In this document: positions 27,050 through 36,066 of the stretch, one piece after another
How positions within the stretch are numbered: position 1 is the stretch's first letter
Layout: every line of letters starts with the position of its first letter
DNA from: Shewanella yunxiaonensis
GTDB lineage: Bacteria; Pseudomonadota; Gammaproteobacteria; Enterobacterales; Shewanellaceae
Length of the DNA stretch: 64,000 bases
Assembly: GCF_018223345.1 (NCBI RefSeq)
Contig: NZ_CP073587.1
Location: 3,284,001 to 3,348,000, forward strand
Reading direction: 5' to 3'
Notes under the pieces: generated by a model
Database searches by the model: none
Told to the model about the DNA's origin: nothing
What the model saw: the letters and a program-made list of their open reading frames with translations, nothing else
Made by a program: the position numbers and the translations under genes

Positions 27050-28894
27050 ATGTCATCCAGTGAACTGACTTTCCGTGAACTCGGGCTTTCCGAGGAGTTG
27101 CTGCGCGCCCTGAACGAACTGGGCTACGAGCATCCAACCCCTATCCAGGCCGCCAGTATCGTGCCGCTGATGGAGGGTAAAGATATTCTGGGCCAGGCTC
27201 AGACAGGGACCGGTAAAACCGGCGCTTTTGCTTTACCGTTACTTAACGCCATTGACCATAAATTCAATGCCCCGCAAATTCTGGTATTGGCGCCAACCCG
27301 GGAACTGGCCGTACAGGTCGCAGAAGCGTTCACCAGCTATGCCAAATACCTCAAAGGGTTCCATGTACTGCCTATTTATGGCGGTCAGAGCATGCATCAG
27401 CAGTTGCAAGCACTGCGCCGTGGGCCACAGGTAATAGTCGGTACACCGGGTCGTGTGATGGACCATATGCGTCGTGGCACGTTGAAACTGGACACCATCA
27501 AGGCGCTGGTGCTGGATGAAGCCGATGAAATGCTGAAAATGGGCTTCATCGATGACATCGAATGGATCTTGGATCAGACTCCAGATGACCGCCAATTAGC
27601 CCTGTTCTCAGCGACCATGCCAGAACAGATCAAGCGCGTTGCCAACAAGCATCTGGCAAGCCCAATCAATATCAGTATCGCCGCTAGTCATGCGACGGTT
27701 GACTCTATTGAACAGCGCTTTATTCAGGTGTCACAGCACAATAAGCTGGAAGCGCTAGTGCGGGTGCTGGAAGTGGAAAACACCGAAGGCATTATTATCT
27801 TCGTGCGTACCCGTAACTCCTGTGTTGAGCTGGCTGAAAAGCTGGATGCGCGTGGTTATGCCTGTTCGCCGCTGCATGGTGATATGAACCAGCAGGCGCG
27901 TGAACGTGCGGTTGACCAGTTGAAGAATGGCAAGCTGGATATTCTGATCGCCACTGACGTCGCCGCTCGCGGTCTTGACGTAGAACGTATCGGCCATGTG
28001 ATCAACTACGATATTCCTTACGATACTGAAGCCTATGTACACCGTATTGGTCGTACTGGTCGTGCCGGCCGCAGCGGTATGGCAATCCTGTTTGTGACCA
28101 GTCGTGAAATGCGCATGCTGCGTATGATTGAAAAGGCCACTAACAGCCGTATTTCGCCAATGAAAGTGCCAAGCCCAGAAACTGTGGCAGAACGTCGTCT
28201 GTCGCGTTTAGGTGATCAAGTTGCCGAAGTCATCAATAGCCAACAGTTAGACTTCATGAAAGGTGCAGTGGCACAGCTGTGTCAGCAACTGGAAGTCGAT
28301 ACGGATATTCTCGCTGCCGCACTGTTGTATCAGGTACAGCAAGAACGTCCGCTGCAACTGCCAGCCATGCAGGAGCGTCAGCGCGATGTGCAGGACAGCA
28401 AATTCCAGAGCGGTGATGACCGCAGCAGCCGTCGCCGTCAAAGCAGCCGAGCCACACCTGGCGATCTTGGCAGCGCCGAAGAACTGAAAGACAATCCAGA
28501 TATCAAGATGTGCCGCTATATGCTGGAAGTTGGCCGTGATCACGGTGTAGGTGTGGGTAACATCGTGGGCGCCATTGCTAACGAGGCAAATATTGACAGC
28601 CGTTATATTGGTCAGATCCAGCTGCTGGATCAGATCAGTACGATAGATCTGCCTGCGGGGATGCCAAAAGATATTCTGATGCATCTGAAAAAAGTGCGCG
28701 TCTGTGGTCGTCCAATCAATATCAAAGAAGTTGGCACACAGCTCGATAGTGGCAAAGAGCAGAGCAAACCGCGTCGTAGCCGCAAGCAGGAAGATGAAGG
28801 TCATGCGGATCGTGAACGCAGTCCACGTACCGAACGTAGCAAGCCACGCTTTGAAGGCGAACGTCGTCCGAAACGTCGTGAACGCAAAGAGTAA
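27050..28894 (+). CDS. deaD: DEAD-box ATP-dependent RNA helicase DeaD/CsdA
   Basis: 614 residues from the chosen start, MSSSELTFRELGL, where the Q-motif region begins; an upstream frame from 26969 adds 27 unlikely residues. Motifs in order: AQTGTGKT (50-57), PTRELA, DEAD (156-159), SAT, and HRIGRTGRAGR. The linker is followed by a DbpA-type RNA-binding domain (about 465-555) and an arginine/lysine-rich tail, the layout of DeaD. It unwinds RNA in cold-stress ribosome assembly and mRNA decay. AAGG lies 11 bases upstream. A TATAAT at 26949 about 100 bases upstream implies a long leader, as known for deaD. Confidence 0.95.
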   Translation: MSSSELTFRELGLSEELLRALNELGYEHPTPIQAASIVPLMEGKDILGQAQTGTGKTGAFALPLLNAIDHKFNAPQILVLAPTRELAVQVAEAFTSYAKYLKGFHVLPIYGGQSMHQQLQALRRGPQVIVGTPGRVMDHMRRGTLKLDTIKALVLDEADEMLKMGFIDDIEWILDQTPDDRQLALFSATMPEQIKRVANKHLASPINISIAASHATVDSIEQRFIQVSQHNKLEALVRVLEVENTEGIIIFVRTRNSCVELAEKLDARGYACSPLHGDMNQQARERAVDQLKNGKLDILIATDVAARGLDVERIGHVINYDIPYDTEAYVHRIGRTGRAGRSGMAILFVTSREMRMLRMIEKATNSRISPMKVPSPETVAERRLSRLGDQVAEVINSQQLDFMKGAVAQLCQQLEVDTDILAAALLYQVQQERPLQLPAMQERQRDVQDSKFQSGDDRSSRRRQSSRATPGDLGSAEELKDNPDIKMCRYMLEVGRDHGVGVGNIVGAIANEANIDSRYIGQIQLLDQISTIDLPAGMPKDILMHLKKVRVCGRPINIKEVGTQLDSGKEQSKPRRSRKQEDEGHADRERSPRTERSKPRFEGERRPKRRERKE

Positions 28895-28911
28895 TTACCG
28901 CTACTACTGAT

Positions 28912-28940
28912 AAAAAAGGAGCTGCAAGGCTCCTTTTTTA
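28912..28940. terminator. Bidirectional terminator after deaD
   Basis: AAAAAAGGAGC/GCTCCTTTTTT with a six-base loop; serves deaD and the converging DUF2955 gene. Confidence 0.93.
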
Positions 28941-28960
28941 TGCTTCATTGGCGAGTTGTG

Positions 28961-29989
28961 TTAAGACCCAAAACGGGTGGACTCAAAGCTATTCAGTAAT
29001 CGGTGGATCATATAACAGATGCATAAGGTACCGACGATAGCCCCCATAATGCTGCTAACACGATAAAGTGCGCTGAAAACCAGGTCATTGCCGGGGGCGA
29101 GATACTGCCCGAATAAAATGCCCAAGGTGGTCATCGCACCAAAACCGACCCCTGAACCAGAGGCCTCTTTTACATGTGCCTGGGCAAACAGCATAGTGCC
29201 AAGCCACAATAATGGCGCCACCAGCAGCAATAATCCGGACCAATCGTACAGCAGTAACTGCACTGACAAACCGTAGAACACCCCAAGAATGGTGCCCATC
29301 GCCCGCTTTTTCGCATAACCGAGCGCACCGTTCCAATGCATCGGAAATAGCAGCAGCAAAGTCGTCGCCTGGGCGGATAATGAGTCCTTCAAATCAAACA
29401 GCTGAAACACCAGGAATGAAATGGTCGCCATACTAGCACCTAGCAGCGCTTCATGACGCATTCGATGTGGCTGTTTCGGTTCTGCCACATGACTGGCTCG
29501 CGGCTCGACATCTGGGAAAACTGCCTTCATCAGATAAGCAATTAATACCGATAAGGCACAGGCAATCAGGTTACTGCAGATTAAATCATTCAGGTCAGTA
29601 GCGGGATAACTAGCAAAATGCAGCATAATGCTGAGGTTGATGACCCCATTGGCGCCAAACAGAAACAAACTGCCTTTCGACATACAGGCAAAGCGATACA
29701 AAAACAGCAAAAAGACCAATGGTGTCATCAGTCCAATATGACCGCCAAACAGACCACCGATAATGCCGACTTCCAGGCCACATAGCACGCCGGCCGCCAA
29801 CAATTGCCGGGCGGCATGACCGTTCATGGTCGGCACTAACCCTAGTAGCAGCATCGGAGTGACGACATAGAACACCCCATAATTCCAATTCATCGCTTTA
29901 CAGATCAGAAAACCGATAGTGGCCCCGGTCGCAACCCGCAAACACTGACGCAAGTCATTGGTGGTCAATGGCTTATTACGCAACAACAT
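28961..29989 (-). CDS. DUF2955/FUSC-like membrane protein of an efflux operon
   Basis: 342 residues with about ten membrane helices in two similar halves (each half has a cluster of five or six hydrophobic segments, separated by a polar loop around 165-185). This is the DUF2955/fusaric-acid-resistance-like layout, usually paired with a membrane-fusion protein for export of aromatic or toxic compounds. Starts 8 bases after the HlyD-family gene with GAGG as ribosome-binding site, so it is translated from the same message. Substrate unknown. Confidence 0.85.
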   Translation of the reverse strand: MLLRNKPLTTNDLRQCLRVATGATIGFLICKAMNWNYGVFYVVTPMLLLGLVPTMNGHAARQLLAAGVLCGLEVGIIGGLFGGHIGLMTPLVFLLFLYRFACMSKGSLFLFGANGVINLSIMLHFASYPATDLNDLICSNLIACALSVLIAYLMKAVFPDVEPRASHVAEPKQPHRMRHEALLGASMATISFLVFQLFDLKDSLSAQATTLLLLFPMHWNGALGYAKKRAMGTILGVFYGLSVQLLLYDWSGLLLLVAPLLWLGTMLFAQAHVKEASGSGVGFGAMTTLGILFGQYLAPGNDLVFSALYRVSSIMGAIVGTLCICYMIHRLLNSFESTRFGS

Positions 29990-29997
29990 CGTCAGCC

Positions 29998-31056
29998 TCA
30001 GTAGATGTAATGCAGCAAGCTGATGAATTTGATCTGCAGATGCGCCAGAAATCGCAGCACCCCGTGCTCCGGCAACAGCTGTACCGTGGCTCGCGCACCT
30101 GCCGCCAGGCGCAGTTTATCGTTGTGGCTCAAGTCCAGATGTAAGCGTAAACGCTGGGCGTCGCGGACCCAACGATCTGACTCGGTAGGGGTGGCTAGCG
30201 AGCCGTCAGCAACAAACTGACCAGCGCTGACCCCCGCGTCAATGCTGCTGACAGTAGCGTTGTATAATTGACCGGGTTCGCCATCAAATGCCACCCAGGC
30301 TTCACTGCCAGGGCGAATATCTTTGAGGGTCTTTTCGCGAAAATCGGCAATGATATCGGTCTGTTGAGACACCAGCGCCAACACTGGGTTGGCATTACTG
30401 ACCACACTGCCCTGCTGCAATTGCAGGTTGGTCACCACGCCATCTTCTGCGGCAGTGACTCGTGTGTAGGCCAGATTCAATGTCGCCGTCGCCAGTTGGT
30501 TCTGTGCCTGACGTAATTTCAGATTCTGCTCACCGGGCAACCCACGCGAGACCTTAAGTTTGGACAACTGAGCATTCGCTGATGCCAGTGTTGCCATCTC
30601 AGTACGTACGGTGGTTTCAGCCTGCTCCAGACTCTGGCGCGAAACGCTATGATCGTTAAACAGCGAGGCCAAACGTTTGGCTTCACGCTGTGCCTGGGCT
30701 AACGCTACGTCACTGGCAGTCACACTCGCGGTTGCCGCGGCTATCGAGGCATCCAGTTCAGCGTTGTCTTGTTTGGCCTGCTCGACGGCCAGTTGCGCTT
30801 GTTCCAGCGCCAATTGATAGGGTTGCGGATCAATCACAAACAACAGGTCGCCTTTTTTTACCTGCTGGTTATTCGTCACCGCCACCTGAACCACTTTACC
30901 CCCGACCTGCGGTGCTACTTTGGTCACCAAATGCGTCGCCATGGCCTGTGGCGTCAGTGGAATTTTCAAATCCGCCAGCATGAAATAGGCGAAAGTAAGG
31001 CCAAACCCGAACATGGAAAATTTAATCATGCGGGCAAACTCTTGGTCCGGCGTCAT
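29998..31056 (-). CDS. HlyD/EmrA-type membrane fusion protein
   Basis: 352 residues. One N-terminal membrane helix (about 12-30) anchors it. A biotinyl-lipoyl half-motif (VAPQVGGKVVQVAVTNNQQVKKGDLLFVIDP, 48-78, with no break in the domain) is followed by a long alpha-helical hairpin (about 80-180) and a beta-barrel ending in a hydrophobic tail. It would bridge the inner-membrane DUF2955 pump and an outer-membrane channel. AGGAGA lies upstream. Second gene of the marR-led operon. Confidence 0.9.
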   Translation of the reverse strand: MTPDQEFARMIKFSMFGFGLTFAYFMLADLKIPLTPQAMATHLVTKVAPQVGGKVVQVAVTNNQQVKKGDLLFVIDPQPYQLALEQAQLAVEQAKQDNAELDASIAAATASVTASDVALAQAQREAKRLASLFNDHSVSRQSLEQAETTVRTEMATLASANAQLSKLKVSRGLPGEQNLKLRQAQNQLATATLNLAYTRVTAAEDGVVTNLQLQQGSVVSNANPVLALVSQQTDIIADFREKTLKDIRPGSEAWVAFDGEPGQLYNATVSSIDAGVSAGQFVADGSLATPTESDRWVRDAQRLRLHLDLSHNDKLRLAAGARATVQLLPEHGVLRFLAHLQIKFISLLHYIY

Positions 31057-31081
31057 AAAACTGGAAACTCTCCTGAATCTG

Positions 31082-31546
31082 TTATTTTTTAGCAGCTAAT
31101 TTTCGCTGGGCATTAGCGGTGATGCGTTGCAAGGTCTGTTCAAATTGCGCCAGTTCGGCTTCGCTGATGCCATCGAGCAAATCCAGCCGGACTTGCACAA
31201 TCAGCGTTTCCATTTGGCTCAATATTTGTCGCCCACTGTCGGTCAGCCAGACGATGCGCGCGCGTTTATCCTGATTGCAACAGTAGCGGCAGATCAGTTG
31301 CTGCTGCTCCAGTTGTGCCAAGGTTCGCATCAAGGATGGCAGTTCAATCTCCAGCGCCTCCGCCAGCGCTTTTTGACTCACACCATCGCCCATACGCCGT
31401 AACTTCCACAAGGCGGTCCAGCGAGGATGAGTCAGCCCCAGCGGCACCAGTTCGGTGTCAGCCACCATGCGCCATAACCGGTGGCTACGGCCAAGATGCT
31501 CTGCCAGTGACAGTTCGCGCAGCTGATCGAGCTTTTTATCCATCAT
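31082..31546 (-). CDS. MarR-family transcriptional regulator
   Basis: 154 residues with the winged-helix pattern KLRRMGDGVSQKALAEALEI followed by LMRTLAQLEQQQLICR and a basic wing (NQDKRARIVWLT). First gene of a three-gene efflux operon, 25 bases before the membrane-fusion gene; MarR proteins usually repress such operons and release DNA on binding the exported compound. Two operator-like repeats lie just upstream. Two consecutive ATGs are possible starts. Confidence 0.92.
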   Translation of the reverse strand: MMDKKLDQLRELSLAEHLGRSHRLWRMVADTELVPLGLTHPRWTALWKLRRMGDGVSQKALAEALEIELPSLMRTLAQLEQQQLICRYCCNQDKRARIVWLTDSGRQILSQMETLIVQVRLDLLDGISEAELAQFEQTLQRITANAQRKLAAKK

Positions 31547-31552
31547 GCATCT

Positions 31553-31603
31553 CTAATTAATTAGCAGGCGAAGCATTATATTTATTTAGCAGGCTAAGTA
31601 AAT
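31553..31603. promoter_or_regulatory. Tandem operator-like inverted repeats upstream of marR
   Basis: Site 1 (31580-31603): ATTTATTTAGC and GCTAAGTAAAT with two bases between, one mismatch. Site 2 (about 31553-31578) contains the palindrome CTAATTAATTAG and shares the block TTAGCAGGC, offset by 25 bases. Position and symmetry suit MarR autoregulation. Confidence 0.6.
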
Positions 31604-31761
31604 CCCTGTCACGAAATAATCCGAAAGAGTGATCCACCGCTTAAATTCAACAATGGTTAATATGTTCATCTTAAAAACTTTTCGTTTCACACACTTGCGC
31701 AAACTTGCGGTAACTATAATTGGCGCTTATCTGACAAAGGATTGGTATTCGGAGGTTAGTT

Positions 31762-33672
31762 GTGTTTTCCAAACTTAAAGTGGGAACCCGCATTATTCTC
31801 GGGGTATGCGTGATGTTGGTGGTGGTAATGACGTTTATCATGCCAATGGTGTTGTCCCAATTTACAGCACAGGTCGCGCAATCAGAGCAACGTGAATTGC
31901 AGAAGTTGTATCAAACAGCCGTGGCAGAAATTCAGGGGGCGGGCAAATTGGCAGAAGCGCTTGCCACTGTGGTTGCCCATACGCCGGAAATGCAGGCGGA
32001 ATTTGCTGCGGGCCAACGACAACAACTCAACGAACGTAGTCAGTTGATATTCAAGCCATTAAAGCAGAACTTTGCCGTACAGCAGTTTCAATTTCACACC
32101 CCACCTGCAATTTCGTTTTTACGCGTGCACAAACCAGAAAAGTTCGGCGATGATCTGTCTTCTTTTCGTGAAACTGTAGTGCAAACCAATAATACCCAGC
32201 AGCCGCTCATGGGGCTGGAAAAAGGTGTTGCCGGCCTCGGCATCCGCGGCTTAGCCCCTGTCAGTTATCAGGGTAAGCACATTGGCTCAGTCGAATTTGG
32301 CATGTCATTCGGCCAGCCATTTTTTGAGGAATTTAAACAGAACTATCAGGCCGAAGTCGCGTTGCTGATCCCGACGGATCAAGGCTTCAAACGTTTTGGC
32401 GGCACCTTCGAGTTACCGCAGTTTCAGAATAGTGCGCTACTCACCCGAGTGATGCAGGGACAAGCACAAAATTTCAAGGAAGCCAGTAACGGCATCAGCC
32501 ATGCCATCTATCTGCATCAGATACAGGACTTTTCCGGTAAAGCCATTGGGGTACTGGCGATCGGGATGGATCGCAGTGATACCGAACAGGCATTATGGAA
32601 TATCAATCTTAAGTTGGCGGGCATTGGGCTGCTCGCATTACTGATTGGCACGCTGATAGCGGTACTTATCGCACGCAGTATTACCGGCCCCATTGGCGAA
32701 GCGACCCGAGCCATGAACAATATCGCCGAAGGTGAAGGCGACCTGACCCAACGGATCAAAGTCCACAGCAAAGATGAAATTGCCGAACTGGCACAGGCGT
32801 TTAACCGCTTTGCCAGCAAAATTCACGGGACTATGCAAAGCGTGGCACAGGTGACTGAATCACTGGCAACCTCGGCAGAAGAGATGTCTGGCATTACCGG
32901 CAATAGCCGCCGCAGTGCCGACCAGCAGCAGCGAGAAACCGAACAGGTCGCGACTGCCATGAATGAAATGGCCGCAACCGTACAGGAAGTGGCACATAAT
33001 GCCACCGATGCCGCCACCGCCGCCGAACAGGCAGACAGCGCCAGTGATGCCGGTAAACAGGTCGTGCAGCAGGTGGTGCAACAGATTGATGGTCTGGCAA
33101 AGGAAATCAATAACGCTGTTGATACTATCGATAAATTGGCACAAAACAGTCAGGCCATCGATACCGTGCTGGAAGTGATCCGTAACATTGCTGAACAGAC
33201 AAATCTGTTGGCACTGAATGCAGCCATTGAGGCCGCGCGTGCCGGCGAACAGGGCCGAGGCTTTGCGGTAGTGGCCGATGAAGTACGGTCACTGGCGAGC
33301 CGTACCCAGGCATCTACGGCGGAAATTCAACACATCATCGAGCAGTTGCAACAAGGAGCTCGCTCTGCCGTCAGCGTGATGGAAAAGAGCAATCAAACCA
33401 CCGCACATTGTGTACAGGAAGCCAATAACGCCGGGAAAGCATTGGAACAGATCCGCTCCGCCGTTTCGACCATTACCCAAATGAACATCCAGATCGCCAG
33501 TGCAGCCAATCAACAGGTGGCCGTCTCGGCGGAAATTAACCGCAATGTCAGCAATATCAATGATGCCGTCGCCCACAACAGCGACAGCTCAGCTCAGATT
33601 GCTGAAGCTAGTGGGGAATTGGCCACCCTATCTGGTCGTTTGCAACAATTGTTGGGGCAATTCCGCCTGTAG
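31762..33672 (+). CDS. Methyl-accepting chemotaxis protein with dCache_3-type sensor
   Basis: 636 residues. Membrane helix about 11-31, periplasmic ligand domain about 35-285, second helix about 290-312, HAMP, then the signalling domain with the conserved hairpin tip [20 protein letters not shown]. The sensor contains [15 protein letters not shown] and FGDDLSSFR, features I associate with dCache_3 domains. It reports an unknown ligand to CheA/CheW. GTG start with GGAGG upstream; no in-frame ATG fits better. It is flanked by terminators and is a single-gene unit. Confidence 0.93.
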   Translation: MFSKLKVGTRIILGVCVMLVVVMTFIMPMVLSQFTAQVAQSEQRELQKLYQTAVAEIQGAGKLAEALATVVAHTPEMQAEFAAGQRQQLNERSQLIFKPLKQNFAVQQFQFHTPPAISFLRVHKPEKFGDDLSSFRETVVQTNNTQQPLMGLEKGVAGLGIRGLAPVSYQGKHIGSVEFGMSFGQPFFEEFKQNYQAEVALLIPTDQGFKRFGGTFELPQFQNSALLTRVMQGQAQNFKEASNGISHAIYLHQIQDFSGKAIGVLAIGMDRSDTEQALWNINLKLAGIGLLALLIGTLIAVLIARSITGPIGEATRAMNNIAEGEGDLTQRIKVHSKDEIAELAQAFNRFASKIHGTMQSVAQVTESLATSAEEMSGITGNSRRSADQQQRETEQVATAMNEMAATVQEVAHNATDAATAAEQADSASDAGKQVVQQVVQQIDGLAKEINNAVDTIDKLAQNSQAIDTVLEVIRNIAEQTNLLALNAAIEAARAGEQGRGFAVVADEVRSLASRTQASTAEIQHIIEQLQQGARSAVSVMEKSNQTTAHCVQEANNAGKALEQIRSAVSTITQMNIQIASAANQQVAVSAEINRNVSNINDAVAHNSDSSAQIAEASGELATLSGRLQQLLGQFRL

Positions 33673-33689
33673 CTGATGTCAATAACAGC

Positions 33690-33716
33690 AAAAAGCCTGC
33701 ATCAGCAGGCTTTTTT
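33690..33716. terminator. Bidirectional terminator between chemoreceptor and metF
   Basis: AAAAGCCTGC/GCAGGCTTTT with ATCA loop and flanking A and T runs. Confidence 0.93.
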
Positions 33717-33731
33717 GTAGCACATTATCAA

Positions 33732-34646
<915 letters not shown>

Positions 34647-34654
34647 TCAAGTTT

Positions 34655-34686
34655 ATCTATCTGGACGTTTGGACGTCTATATGGCT
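34655..34686. promoter_or_regulatory. MetJ operator of metF (tandem met boxes)
   Basis: Contiguous 8-base units GGACGTTT (34663) and GGACGTCT (34671) match the met box AGACGTCT at six and seven positions; weaker units flank them at 34655 and 34679. Confidence 0.82.
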
Positions 34687-34949
34687 GTATACTAGAGATT
34701 CTGTGTTCGAAGTCAAGCCTAAAGATCGTCGCAACTGACAGAAAAGCCATCAGCATTGTGGATCCTATAATTTTAGTTTGGGCTTTACTGCCAATTGAAA
34801 AATTCCGCAAGTTAAGTGCCCCGATGCCGAGATGCAGGGAAAAATGCTGAACGCGTGTTATTGATGGTCGCTATCGCTAGAATATATTTCACAAACCGAT
34901 GAGCTGCTGTGGTACCGATCAGCCCTAACATCACCTGAAGGAACGGCAA
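34687..34949. other. Intergenic region upstream of metF and the GNAT gene
   Basis: Divergent promoter space. No additional gene, repeat or terminator was recognised. Confidence 0.5.
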
Positions 34950-35390
34950 TTGAGCTACCCAGTAGTAACCGAAATACCTTCGGCAGAAGAGTATTGTCGG
35001 TTGCGGTTGGATGTTGGCTTATCAGCAAAATCGACTGCTGCGGCAAGGATTGGCTTAAGTCATGCGCCTTATACCATTTGTGTTCGTGATAACGGCCCAT
35101 TAATCAGTATGGGTCGAGTGATTGGCGATGGTGGCGGCTTCTTTCACATTGTCGATATCGCCGTAGCCCCGAAATATCAGCGACAAGGTTTAGGCATGCG
35201 CATCATGGATAAGATTGAACAGTATCTGGATACCGTGGCACAGGAAGGTTCTTATGTATCGTTAATTGCCGCTAAACCGGATTTTTATGCCAAGCGCGGG
35301 TATTTACCGACGGCTCCGGCCGGCTATGGCATGTCTGAAAAGTTTCAGTGGTATGCCTGGCACAGCCTGATGTTGACGTTAGTAACTTAG
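34950..35390 (+). CDS. GNAT-family N-acetyltransferase
   Basis: 146 residues with the GNAT fold: VDIAVAPKYQRQGLGMRIMD (about 72-91) contains motif A with the acetyl-CoA pyrophosphate loop QRQGLG, followed by a helix and the late strand YAKRGYLPTA typical of the family. TTG start with AAGGAA six bases upstream; the next ATG would cut into the fold. The acceptor (amine, antibiotic or peptide) is unknown. Confidence 0.88.
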   Translation: MSYPVVTEIPSAEEYCRLRLDVGLSAKSTAAARIGLSHAPYTICVRDNGPLISMGRVIGDGGGFFHIVDIAVAPKYQRQGLGMRIMDKIEQYLDTVAQEGSYVSLIAAKPDFYAKRGYLPTAPAGYGMSEKFQWYAWHSLMLTLVT

Positions 35391-35464
35391 TCTCTGCTGG
35401 TGCGATTAATAGCGGTACGGCTTACGTGCCGATAATATGCTGCTCTTCTTTGGGAAACCGTACT

Positions 35465-35950
35465 TTGACAAAGATATATCTGTTTGACTGGGGTAACACC
35501 CTGATGGTCGATGATCCGCATCAGACGGGCAAAATGTGTCATTGGGAGCATGTCGCAGCTGTCGCGCAGGCGCATGAAACGCTGCAGGTTCTGGCCAAAT
35601 GCCATCGCCTCTATGTGGCAACCAATGCTGCGGATTCTGCCGCTGATGATGTGCGCCAAGCATTGGAACGCGTTGGACTGGCACAGTACATTAATGGCTA
35701 CTTCTGCAAAGACAGTCTGGGGCTGAGCAAAGATAACCCGGAGTTTTACCGCACCATCATCCGCTTACTGGGCGTTGCTGCCGACGACCTGGTCATGGTG
35801 GGAGATTCGCTTGAAACCGACATCAAACCCGCAGCCGCCGCAGGGCTGAATGTTGTGTGGTTCAATCCAACAGCCGTAAATGACATGTCCGAAGCGGGAT
35901 ACCGCCAAATCCGCCAGTTATCAGAGTTATGCTCCAGATATCAGTGTTAG
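35465..35950 (+). CDS. HAD-superfamily phosphatase
   Basis: 161 residues from an inferred TTG start. HAD motif I FDWGNTLM keeps the nucleophilic aspartate with glycine in the second acidic position, a variant seen in some HAD members; motif II is in VATNA, the lysine motif in LSKDNPEFY and motif IV in MVGDSLETDIKPA. No ATG lies before motif I without running back into the GNAT gene (35348), so the start is uncertain; the ribosome-binding site is weak. It is 74 bases downstream of the GNAT gene and possibly cotranscribed. Confidence 0.8.
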   Translation: MTKIYLFDWGNTLMVDDPHQTGKMCHWEHVAAVAQAHETLQVLAKCHRLYVATNAADSAADDVRQALERVGLAQYINGYFCKDSLGLSKDNPEFYRTIIRLLGVAADDLVMVGDSLETDIKPAAAAGLNVVWFNPTAVNDMSEAGYRQIRQLSELCSRYQC

Positions 35951-36030
35951 CGATTGGCTACATCCACGGCCACAGATGCTCTGCTTCAGCCACCGGAGTT
36001 GATGGCTAATTCACCATCGCAAACAGCAAC

Positions 36031-36058
36031 AAAAAGGCCTCAATGCTGAGGCCTTTTC
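36031..36058. terminator. Bidirectional terminator between HAD gene and metL
   Basis: AAAAGGCCTCA/TGAGGCCTTTT with ATGC loop; A-run on the left gives a T-run for metL. Confidence 0.93.
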
Positions 36059-36066
36059 GTCATCCA

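Noticed and set aside
28247..28804. 185-codon frame antisense to deaD
   Set aside because: Shadow of the helicase C-terminal region; no ribosome-binding site or domain.
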